In this document: positions 56,121 through 64,000 of the stretch, one piece after another | Numbering within the stretch: position 1 is the first letter of the stretch | Layout of the letters: every line of letters begins with the position of its first letter | DNA from: Bdellovibrionales bacterium Ga0074137 | GTDB taxonomy: Bacteria > Bdellovibrionota > Bdellovibrionia > Bdellovibrionales > JAMPXM01 | DNA length: 64,000 nucleotides | Assembly (NCBI GenBank): GCA_001464715.1 | Contig: LNDT01000039.1 | Coordinates: 40,001 to 104,000 of the forward strand | Reading direction: 5' to 3' | The notes under the pieces: model-generated | The model's database searches: none | What the model was told of the DNA's origin: nothing | What the model saw: the letters and a program-made list of their open reading frames with translations, nothing else | Translations under genes and position numbers: made by a program

Positions 56121-58430
56121 ATGCTTCGTCGACGTTTGTCAGTACTGAAATTTTTTGTCTCCATATTCCTCGTGGGGCTGTTTTTCTCAACACAGGTTTC
56201 CGCACAGTCTCAGTCTCCCTGGGATGCGTCGGGCCGATCCAACGTTGGATCGACCATGAAATCTACTTTGAAATCGGCAGCGAAAAAAAAGAAAGCGAAA
56301 AAACGCGTCAAGGTTGGAGCGAAAAAACGTTCGGCCCGGATGAGCGCTTCAACCGGCACTTTTGGGGGCGCTTCTGGGAGCCGGCGGCTGGCGCAGAATG
56401 ATTTGGAATCTGATCTTGAGGCGGACCTCGAGGCTGAGTTATCGAGTGAGTCCGAGGCTCCTCCGCAAAGCGAGCCAGCGGTCAGTCTTGAAAGTGACCT
56501 CGAGAGTGATCTCGAAAGTGAACTTGCTGCCGAACCGACCTCTGAGCCCACCTCCGAACCCGCCTCTGGCCAAAGTTCCGAGCCCCGAATCGCAACGGGT
56601 GACGACGTGCAGATTTTAGATATCGCTTACGATTCGAAGCGTGATGGCGGAACCGTCATTATTCAAACAACAGGTCCGGCGACATTCCGAACTCGCGAAG
56701 TTCCAACACAAAATCAAGTCGTCGTCGAGATCGCGAATGCTAAGCTTCCCGATCGCTTAAAGCGCCCCTTCAACACGAAGGATTTTCGTCAGGCGATTGT
56801 GTCTTTAAATGCCTACCAAGAAGTCGGATCAAACACGGCGCGCGTCGTGCTTCAGTTTCGTCAGCCGCGCACCGTGAATGTTCAACAAGATGGTCAGCGT
56901 TTGACGGTTGTTGCGGGAGAGCCCACGTCAGCCGCTGCCCCATCTGCCCAAGCGTCCAAGTCCGATGATTTCGAGGATGAAGATTCGTCACTTGGAGTGT
57001 TGGAAACGGACGACAAAATAGGTGAATCGTCGTCGACGGGTGATCCGCTTACAGATTCTGGATCAGTGAGTTCGGTGCCGCTTTCCTCGCAGTCACGCGC
57101 TCAGGGAAAAATTCTTCCCTCCTCAAGCCTTGATCAAGAGCGCGTCGGCGAAATTCGGTTCTTCGGGCGTCCGATATCGATCGAAGTTCGCGACACCCCG
57201 GTTCGCGATGTCATCACGCTCATCGCGGATCAAAGTGGCGCCAACATCATTATGTCCGACGACGTGTCGGGCTCGATCACGATCAAATTGCGTCAAGTTC
57301 CATGGGATCAGGCGCTTTCCATCATCATGAAGACGCGGGGCCTTGGCTATGTTCGTCAGTCCGGTGTTCTGCGCGTAGCACCCATTCGTCAGCTGCAGGC
57401 CGAAGCCGAAGAAGCTCGTCGTATCATCGAAGCGCAGGAATCGACGCAGCCTCTAAGAGTTCGCGTTATACCTGTGAGCTTTGCCAACGTTACGCTCTTA
57501 GCAACGCAGATCCGAAATACACTTCAAGCAAGTTCCTCCTCCGGAGGTGCTGCTGCACCAGCTGGAACTGCATCGACCGGACGTGGAAAAATCGAAGCCG
57601 ATCCAAGATCAAGTTCGCTGATCATTACAGATTCTGATGACAATATTCGTCGCATCGAGCAACTGGTGAAGGCGCTTGATACCGCTCCTCTACAGGTAAT
57701 GATTGAGGGAAAAATTGTTGAAGCCCGAGAAGAAACAGGTCGACGCCTCGGAGTGAACTGGGGTTATCAGGGGCAAGACCTCGGATTCGCTGGTGGAATT
57801 TTATCCCACAAAGGCAGCGTGAACCCTGCAATCACTGCTCCCAATACAACGCTCGACCTAAAGCTTGGGACGCTTGATTTTCTTGGCGATTTGAATGCGA
57901 AGCTTTCGCTGTTCGAAAGTGAATCGCTGGTGAAGATTATTTCTTCTCCCCGGGTCATCACGATGAATGCGCAAAAAGCCACGATCGAGCAGGCGGTGAG
58001 CATTGCTATACCGACACAGACGATCACTCCCGGTGCGCCCGCAGTCACAACCATCACTTACAAAACAATTCCCACGATTCTCGATGTCACTCCGCAGATC
58101 ACTCCAGGTGGCGACGTGTTAATGCAAATCGCATTTCGTCGTGAATTCCAGGCGGGCTCTGTGATCGGCGCTGAGGTGCCGATCGAATCGCGCGACATCA
58201 AAACTAATGTCATGGTGAAAAACGGCCAGACGACAGTCATCGGCGGAATTTATCAGGCCGATCAAACTGATTCTGAAGAAGGAACTCCATTCTTAAGAAA
58301 AGTCCCTGTCTTGGGATGGCTCTTTAAGTCGAGTTCAAAGTCGAACCGAAGAAACGAACTTCTTGTTTTCATCACGCCAAGAATTTTGAACGCAGACCGA
58401 ACGTTGCCGAAGGCCGGCACCGTACAATAA
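56121..58430 (+). CDS. pilQ: Type IV pilus secretin PilQ
   Basis: 769 aa from ATG 56121, with AGGGAGGG 7 nt upstream; an upstream ATG at 56079 lacks a site. Signal peptide ends ...STQVSAQ near residue 32. A Lys-rich segment (KKKKAKKRVKVGAKKRS) is followed by an acidic Ser/Glu/Asp region (about 93-152, repeats of ESDLE). An AMIN domain (about 165-265), a secretin N0/STN domain (about 350-430), a second N-domain and the C-terminal secretin (about 530-765: VEAREETGRRLGVNWGYQGQ, ESRDIKTNVMVKNGQTTVIG, PVLGWLFKS) follow. It forms the outer-membrane pore for pili. Confidence 0.97.
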   Translation: MLRRRLSVLKFFVSIFLVGLFFSTQVSAQSQSPWDASGRSNVGSTMKSTLKSAAKKKKAKKRVKVGAKKRSARMSASTGTFGGASGSRRLAQNDLESDLEADLEAELSSESEAPPQSEPAVSLESDLESDLESELAAEPTSEPTSEPASGQSSEPRIATGDDVQILDIAYDSKRDGGTVIIQTTGPATFRTREVPTQNQVVVEIANAKLPDRLKRPFNTKDFRQAIVSLNAYQEVGSNTARVVLQFRQPRTVNVQQDGQRLTVVAGEPTSAAAPSAQASKSDDFEDEDSSLGVLETDDKIGESSSTGDPLTDSGSVSSVPLSSQSRAQGKILPSSSLDQERVGEIRFFGRPISIEVRDTPVRDVITLIADQSGANIIMSDDVSGSITIKLRQVPWDQALSIIMKTRGLGYVRQSGVLRVAPIRQLQAEAEEARRIIEAQESTQPLRVRVIPVSFANVTLLATQIRNTLQASSSSGGAAAPAGTASTGRGKIEADPRSSSLIITDSDDNIRRIEQLVKALDTAPLQVMIEGKIVEAREETGRRLGVNWGYQGQDLGFAGGILSHKGSVNPAITAPNTTLDLKLGTLDFLGDLNAKLSLFESESLVKIISSPRVITMNAQKATIEQAVSIAIPTQTITPGAPAVTTITYKTIPTILDVTPQITPGGDVLMQIAFRREFQAGSVIGAEVPIESRDIKTNVMVKNGQTTVIGGIYQADQTDSEEGTPFLRKVPVLGWLFKSSSKSNRRNELLVFITPRILNADRTLPKAGTVQ

Positions 58431-58447
58431 TGAAAGAGGCTCAGCGT

Positions 58448-59110
58448 ATGAAACGTTTAGTTTTAATCGGACCTCTTCTCGTAGTGACCGCAGCCTTACA
58501 GATGAGCTGCGGTGCCCAGCTTGACCCGTCAGAGAATATTTCCATCTCGGTTTCTCCAAGCCGAGCTTACGTTGTTCCTGGAAAAGGCGTCAGCTGCGTC
58601 GCTCAGTCCGAGGCAAGAGTTTCAGCCGAGGCACCGGTCGCGGACATCGAGGGAGACCGCGTGACTTTCAATCGCTTCGCATTGAATTGGAAATCGGGCG
58701 CTAAACTCACTATCGCTAGCATTCGGGCCACGATTTTTAGCGACGGAATATCTGGTGGAGAGACGGACGAAGGGATAACTGTTGATTTGGCAGAAGACGA
58801 AATGGCAGCTCTTCTGGGACTTACGAATCTTACGATTGATTTCCCAAATCCGTACCGTGCGGACCGAGTCACGACGATTGATTCGACCGATGAAGCCGCA
58901 AAAGGTGCATCGAATCCTCCGTACGCGCCGTGCGGTCTTCAGATCGGCGGTCTTGCAAGTGTAAAAGGTGTGCGGACCTACAATGCGCGAATCAAAGTCG
59001 AAGTGATCGGATTCTCGACGGCGTGTGTTGAGCAGACCAATGGGACCTGCAATGAGGGCGAACAGCGCCCCGTTCGCCAATCCGTAACCGTTCAAGCTCA
59101 AAAATTTTAA
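58448..59110 (+). CDS. Putative lipoprotein following pilQ
   Basis: 220 aa from ATG 58448 with AGAGG 8 nt upstream; ATG 58430 overlaps the pilQ stop and is a weaker alternative. A lipoprotein signal ends ALQMSCGAQ (Cys near 21). The mature part is beta-rich, with EARVSAEAPVADIEGDRVTF and LKWKSG-like strands, and has two further cysteine pairs (YAPCGLQIGG, TACVEQTNGTCNEGE) probably forming a disulphide. No family recognised. Operon position suggests a pilus-associated envelope role, possibly at the secretin. Confidence 0.78.
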   Translation: MKRLVLIGPLLVVTAALQMSCGAQLDPSENISISVSPSRAYVVPGKGVSCVAQSEARVSAEAPVADIEGDRVTFNRFALNWKSGAKLTIASIRATIFSDGISGGETDEGITVDLAEDEMAALLGLTNLTIDFPNPYRADRVTTIDSTDEAAKGASNPPYAPCGLQIGGLASVKGVRTYNARIKVEVIGFSTACVEQTNGTCNEGEQRPVRQSVTVQAQKF

Positions 59111-59161
59111 GTCTGAAAGCCCGGCGAGCCTCCAGCAAAATTCTGTGTTAGACCCACGGTC

Positions 59162-60490
59162 ATGGATCTTTTTGAATCCGTTCGTCAAAATTCAAACGAT
59201 CGCCCGCTGGCGGAACGTCTTCGCCCAACGGCGTTTGACGACATGGTCGGGCAGCCCAAACTTCTCTCCGGTCAGGCCCACTGGCGAAAGCAGCTGACGG
59301 CCGCGACGGGGTCTCGGCTTCCAAGCTTCATTTTATTTGGCCCGCCAGGTTGCGGAAAGACCACGCTCGCAAGAATTATTTCGGCCACTCCTGGAGTTTT
59401 CACGGAGACGTGTCCCGCCATCGAAACAGGCGCAAAAATCCTCAAAGAAGTTTGCGACCGCGCACGAACTCGTCAGGCGATCGAGCGCAAACGAACCCTC
59501 ATTTTTGTCGACGAAATTCATCGGCTCAATCGCGCGCAGCAAGACGTGCTTTTGGCTTCGATCGAATCCGGCGACGTGAGTCTTGTGGGGGCCACCACGG
59601 AAAATCCGTCGCACGCGCTCAATCCGGCCCTCATCAGCCGCTGCCAAGTGTTGGCTTTTGAGCCCCTTACCGAAGAGGATCTTACGGAGCTAGCTCGCCG
59701 AGGGTTTTCGGCGATGGGTACATCTGTCGATCAGTGGCTGAACGAAGAAGCTCTCACCAGACTTTTTTCGATCTCTGACGGGGACGCAAGAAAGCTTCTG
59801 AACTCCATCGAGTGGCTTTGTCACTCCGAACCCAGCGGTGCCCCCGAAGCACCACTGTCATCAAAAGATGTTGAAGAGCGCCTTGGCGCCATGGTGCTTC
59901 GCTTCGACCGTGCAGGCGACGCTCACTACGATACGATTTCAGCTCTCATCAAAAGTATCCGTGGATCCGATCCGGATGCGGCTATTTACTATTTGGCGCG
60001 TCTTGTCCGTGCGGGCGAGGACGTCGCGTTTTTAGCGCGGCGCCTTATGATCCTAGCCTCGGAAGATATCAGCAACGCCGATCCGCGCGCTCTTCAGGTC
60101 GCGGTTTCTTGTTTTGAAGCCGTAACCCGCGTTGGCTGGCCTGAGGCTTCAATTATTTTTTCGCAAACCGTGACTTACTTGGCGTGCGCTCCGAAATCGA
60201 ATTCAACCTATGTTGCATTGAACGCGGCGCTAGCTGTCGTCGACAAAACGGGATCGCTTCCCATACCACTGGCACTTCGGTCCTCTAAAACGTCGATGTC
60301 AAAATCGCTGGGTTTCGGCAAAGGGTACAAGTACTCACACGACGGCGCGCGTGGATTTGTAGATCAGAACTTCATGCCTGAGGCACTGGTCGGCACCAAA
60401 TTTCTCGAGCTTTCGGATCGAGGATTCGAAAAAACTCTTCAACAGTACCAGGATTGGGCACGGTCAAAACCGGTAAAGCCGACCAGTTAG
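59162..60490 (+). CDS. rarA: Replication-associated recombination ATPase RarA (MgsA)
   Basis: 442 aa. Clamp-loader-like AAA+ ATPase acting at stalled forks. LRPTAFDDMVGQPKLL precedes Walker A FGPPGCGKTTLARII, Walker B LIFVDEIHRLNRAQQD, and sensor 1 VGATTENPS. The C-terminal tetramerisation part contains AGDAHYDTISALIKSIRGSD and ASEDISNADPRAL. Normal length. The ATG has no ribosome site and sits 7 nt after TGTGTTAGACC, the motif also found before engB. Confidence 0.97.
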   Translation: MDLFESVRQNSNDRPLAERLRPTAFDDMVGQPKLLSGQAHWRKQLTAATGSRLPSFILFGPPGCGKTTLARIISATPGVFTETCPAIETGAKILKEVCDRARTRQAIERKRTLIFVDEIHRLNRAQQDVLLASIESGDVSLVGATTENPSHALNPALISRCQVLAFEPLTEEDLTELARRGFSAMGTSVDQWLNEEALTRLFSISDGDARKLLNSIEWLCHSEPSGAPEAPLSSKDVEERLGAMVLRFDRAGDAHYDTISALIKSIRGSDPDAAIYYLARLVRAGEDVAFLARRLMILASEDISNADPRALQVAVSCFEAVTRVGWPEASIIFSQTVTYLACAPKSNSTYVALNAALAVVDKTGSLPIPLALRSSKTSMSKSLGFGKGYKYSHDGARGFVDQNFMPEALVGTKFLELSDRGFEKTLQQYQDWARSKPVKPTS

Positions 60491-60568
60491 TTCGTCGGAC
60501 GTCTTTAAGACAATCGGTCGTCGGACTTCTTTCTGACAGTCCACCGGCATTCGCGGCTTAAGCGCGAA

Positions 60569-60886
60569 CTAAAAAGTGCGTCGCGCGATCAGAGAAAGGC
60601 ACTGCGTTCCGCCGTGCACAGTTTTCGAGTGTTTCGTATTGGCGGGAATATCGATTCGATCGCCCGGACGAAGCAAAAGCTGATTCCCGTTGATATCCAT
60701 AATCAAATTTCCCTCAATAATGATTCGAATCTCATCGAAGGGGTGACGATGCTCCTTCAAATTGGAGTGAGCCGGCAAAGTTTCTAGTTCCGGTGTCAGG
60801 CCTTCATTCACAAGAAGCATTTTGAGTTGCTGTGGGGCGGGAAGACTTTGTCCGGTCCATCGATTGATCAACATCCTATGGAGCAT
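60569..60886 (-). CDS. Small cupin-domain protein
   Basis: About 105 aa from ATG 60886; GTG 60910 and ATG 60874 are in-frame alternatives, none with a clear ribosome site. A single cupin fold: HSNLKEHRHPFDEIRIIIEG (motif 1 with His residues and Glu), PGDRIDIPANTKHSKTVHGG (motif 2 with His). The metal-binding residues are present, so it could be a small dioxygenase-like enzyme or a ligand sensor. It converges on rarA. No partner gene indicates a substrate. Confidence 0.8.
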   Translation of the reverse strand: MLHRMLINRWTGQSLPAPQQLKMLLVNEGLTPELETLPAHSNLKEHRHPFDEIRIIIEGNLIMDINGNQLLLRPGDRIDIPANTKHSKTVHGGTQCLSLIARRTF

Positions 60887-61114
60887 GCCGTGCTGTGAAC
60901 AATAAGTCACTGGGTGTTGCTTGTGGCTCGAGTTTCGAAAGCGGACCCTGCAATGTGTCTCGCGACGAGTCGTTTTGTACCGGAGCCGGTCGAGTTTTGA
61001 GCCTCGCTTTGAGACTCTGGGGCCAGCCCTATTAAGTGTGCGAAATCAGACGACGATACCTTCTCAGTGGCATTGACGCCCCCCGAGCTACATTGAAGTG
61101 GCAGGAGGAACCGC

Positions 61115-61663
61115 TTGGATTGTTCGACAGCAACATTGAAACAGCTAGAGCTTCTCAACTCGATTCACGACTTTGCTCGTCGTTCAAAAGAGCTCGAGGT
61201 GCAGATCATCGATACTTCTTTGCTGAAGATTCGTCAGCGCATCGATGGCCACACAATTTTTCTCGATGCCGGACGCCTTCAAGACATCCTTATGCGATCC
61301 GATTCGGATTCGCGCAGCTTTGTTCAGGTCAATTTTCACGATGGTCTAAAGATTTTGATCACGGATCGCCTGATCGGCTTTAAGCCTGTACCAAGAAGAT
61401 CTATGACCAATGATGCCGATTCGGCAGCCGTCGGCGCGCTAACGGCAAAGCTTCCGCGAGTCGTTACGACCCCAGATCTCATGTCGGTGCTCGAAGCGAT
61501 GGAAGACGCGGCCGACAGTGAAGATCGTGATCTCTCTGTCCTTCGGGAACTCTTTGATTCGATCGTCTGCGGCGCCGAAAAGGTCGGTTTCGACGTGACC
61601 AAAGAAAAAGCCTGGCTTCTTCCGTACCTTGGAGCGACCCCGGGCCTTCGCGCCAACGCCTAA
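61115..61663 (+). CDS. Unknown protein with TTG start and strong ribosome site
   Basis: 182 aa. TTG 61115 is preceded by AGGAGG with a 6-nt spacer, better than any other start in frame. It is acidic and cytoplasmic by appearance. The N-terminal half (LKQLELLNSIHDFARRSKE, IRQRIDGHTIFLDAGRLQDI, FVQVNFHDGLKILITDRL) looks alpha/beta. The C-terminal half (VVTTPDLMSVLEAMEDAADS, LRELFDSIVCGAEKVGFDV) is helical. No known motif. It is the last protein gene before the tRNA/rRNA region. Confidence 0.75.
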   Translation: MDCSTATLKQLELLNSIHDFARRSKELEVQIIDTSLLKIRQRIDGHTIFLDAGRLQDILMRSDSDSRSFVQVNFHDGLKILITDRLIGFKPVPRRSMTNDADSAAVGALTAKLPRVVTTPDLMSVLEAMEDAADSEDRDLSVLRELFDSIVCGAEKVGFDVTKEKAWLLPYLGATPGLRANA

Positions 61664-61897
61664 TCCTCCGCGGCACCACCCGCTTCCGGCTATTGCCTTG
61701 AAAATGGGCTACATTGAGATGTTTTCTAGGGTCCCCATTGACACGCCCTACGCAAGATGAGAATCGAATGAGCTCTTGAGCGATGTCACATCTCTCAAGA
61801 AACGAAATTTCTAAATAAGAAGTTTCGTCCTGGTTTCAAACCCAATCTGAAAAGTCATTCGTGACCAATCAGTTCTCCGGGTTTCGAAAGCGCACGT

Positions 61898-62044
<147 letters not shown>

Positions 62045-62119
62045 GGGTTCTGGCTCTGCCGTTCTACGGCTGACCTTCCGTTTAGCTTTCGCACTCCGCG
62101 CTTCGCCGAACTCAGGTCC

Positions 62120-62196
62120 GCATCACGTCAGACGCGCCACTGGCGCATCCGCCGCGCTTGCACGGTCGCCGGTTCGATCCCTGTTGCCTCCACCGG
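62120..62196 (+). pseudogene. Decayed tRNA-Ala copy
   Basis: From 62164 on it matches the tRNA-Ala 3' end (GGTTCGATCC, TGCCTCCACC) but the terminal CCA reads CCG. Upstream, only pieces of tRNA-Ala can be matched: GCAT, CGTCAG for CTCAG, GCATC, and TTGCA of the anticodon loop. It cannot fold as a working tRNA. It is either a degenerate tandem duplicate or a footprint of integration at the tRNA. Confidence 0.6.
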
Positions 62197-62266
62197 TTTT
62201 TCTCCAAAGACGAAAAAATTCAGATATCTCGATATCAGGTATCCGATATCAAGATATCTGACTGAG
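62164..62266 (+). repeat. Second copy of the 103-bp direct repeat
   Basis: See the first copy. In this copy the GATATC hairpin has 17-nt arms (62220-62236, 62245-62261) with a single mismatch, and the loop is AGGTATCC. The arms contain two GATATC sites each. No T-run follows, so an ordinary terminator is unlikely. Confidence 0.9.
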
Positions 62267-62275
62267 ATCACCGCT

Positions 62276-62944
62276 GATGGGTTCTGGATCTTCTCATTTG
62301 GGTCCCCAAAATATCACCCTCCACTTCGAAGCGACCTAGCCGACGCCGCTTCGCTCTGCCGGCCGACCTCCGTCCACCTGCGCCTTTAGTTAAAGCCCTT
62401 CGTTTTTTTAGATCGCGTATCTCAGCATCGGCTTTCTTGAAGCGTTCGTCGCACGCTCTCAGCTATCAATCGTCTTCGCGGTGTTTCGAAGTTCAGCGAG
62501 TGCGGCGCACTGAAAACTCACTTTTGCTGCGGATTCCCTGGGTGTGGCGCAAGATAATTTATCGAATGTAATTCAAAATAATTTTCGAGAAATCTTTTTT
62601 CATCTGCAGGCTTTGTTCGATTTTTAACAGTCAAAAATTAAATCATAATTTTGCAGCACGTTTTTTTAGTAATTCAGTTTCGTGTTCCGACGTTCGCGAT
62701 CAAAACATCAGCATGAGAATTCCTCGAAAAAGGGAGAGGCGCGGGTCTAAAGCTGGCACTGATGACGATTCTGAGCGCATCTCAGCTCGAAATTGAAATG
62801 TGTTCTCAAGTTGAATTCTGCTCACAGAAAAGGCAAAAACTCCGTTTTTTGGCAGTTCTCTCAGCAAAACCTGGGTTTTTTCGTGGTTCCAAAATGGTTT
62901 CACGAGCTTCGAAAACTAAAATCAAAACTTTTTTGGCAAAGCCA
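62276..62944. other. Gene-free region upstream of the rRNA promoter
   Basis: No protein gene is supported; open frames here lack ribosome sites and known sequence. The left part is GC-rich, and 62555-62680 is strongly A/T-rich with many A and T tracts. The last 30 nt (62912-62944) hold A- and T-tracts directly before the -35 hexamer, as expected of an UP element. Confidence 0.6.
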
Positions 62945-62974
62945 TTGACGTAGAAGGCCGCTTTACCGTAGAAC
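62945..62974 (+). promoter_or_regulatory. rRNA operon promoter
   Basis: TTGACG (62945-62950), an 18-nt spacer and TAGAAC (62969-62974). An A/T-tract stretch lies immediately upstream, and a boxA follows about 20 nt downstream. The position about 320 nt before 16S is usual for an rRNA leader. Confidence 0.6.
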
Positions 62975-62994
62975 CTGTCTCTCCGCTTCGCATC

Positions 62995-63006
62995 GCTCTT
63001 TGAAAA
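62995..63006 (+). promoter_or_regulatory. boxA antitermination element
   Basis: GCTCTTTGAAAA matches the rRNA leader boxA (TGCTCTTTAACA type), bound by NusB/S10 to stop premature termination. It lies in the 16S leader, about 20 nt after the predicted promoter. Confidence 0.7.
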
Positions 63007-63296
63007 CTGAATAGCTAGCAAAATGGTGTTTGGGTCTCGAATTGGCCAAATAACAGAGTGCTTGTCAGAACCCGCAAGGGTGAAAAACAAGTTTCTCGAA
63101 GCATTTGAAGCAACCGGTACAGGTTGCATAGGTTAGTCTTGGTCTGTTGTTTTTGTTGAACCAAGTCTAAAGCCAACTGAGTTTTAATTTTGTAATTTAA
63201 TAGCTCTGACTTTTCAGAGACTTAAAAGTTTTCGAGGTATTGAATTGAGTTTCCATCGAAAGGTGGCGGCAAGAACATTCGGTATTTCAAAGTTTT

Positions 63297-64000
<704 letters not shown>

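Noticed and set aside
60491..60560. Direct repeat TCGTCGGAC(G/T)TCTTT after rarA
   Set aside because: Two short copies only, with no extended unit; not enough for a repeat element or CRISPR.
62700..63129. Open frames on both strands upstream of 16S
   Set aside because: They cover the rRNA promoter, boxA and leader, and have no ribosome sites or known sequence.

Overview
The window reads as chromosome of a Gram-negative bacterium of the Bdellovibrio type (Bdellovibrionota, formerly Deltaproteobacteria). It has Kdo/LPS synthesis and export genes, a type IV pilus operon arranged as in Myxococcus, a gliding-type Agl/Glt envelope machine, sigma-54 with an FHA-domain activator, and a 16S rRNA start of deltaproteobacterial type. 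The assignment rests on gene content, gene order and the partial 16S; no database search was possible.

Layout. 1-3.5 kb: end of an unknown gene, an unknown coiled-coil protein, eno, an FtsB/DivIC-like protein and a small HTH regulator with its own palindromic promoter. 3.5-9.6 kb: polA with a degenerate proofreading domain, a lipoprotein, a FliL-like protein with a FliM-like peptide, and an FHA sigma-54 activator. 9.8-14.3 kb: engB, a small membrane protein, kdsB, pyrG, kdsD. 14.4-26.6 kb: ten tightly packed or overlapping genes (two outer-membrane barrels, TPR proteins, a TPR lipoprotein, an FHA-TonB-like protein, one TolQ and two TolR homologues) matching the Myxococcus Glt/Agl machine, followed by a convergent GYF-PilZ gene. 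27.4-34.2 kb: lptC-lptA fusion, lptB, rpoN, rny, hpf, metK. The gliding cluster therefore splits what is normally a continuous kds-lpt-rpoN-hpf block.

34.3-39.1 kb is an accessory stretch, all on the minus strand: HNH nuclease, small secreted proteins, ORF6N protein and metallopeptidase. 39.1-49.6 kb returns to core genes: RHH protein, lepA, three consecutive signal peptidase I genes, pyrB, carA, an unknown gene, carB. 49.6-59.1 kb is the pilus region in Myxococcus order: PhnD-like protein, ABC ATPase and permease (pilG-H-I positions), pilD, pilM-N-O-P-Q and a lipoprotein. 59.2-61.7 kb: rarA, a cupin and an unknown protein. 61.9-64 kb: tRNA-Ala, a partial tRNA-Ala repeat with GATATC-rich hairpins, a gene-free leader with an rRNA promoter and boxA, and the first ~700 nt of 16S rRNA, cut by the window edge.

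Functional picture: the genes mostly serve envelope building (Kdo, LPS export, signal peptidases), surface motility (gliding and pili), pyrimidine/CTP supply (pyrB, carAB, pyrG) and sigma-54 control. The less expected signals are the FliM-like motif in the FliL-like protein, the PilZ-GYF gene at the gliding cluster, the four-hairpin leader of rpoN, the unknown gene inside carAB, and the duplicated tRNA-Ala 3' end.
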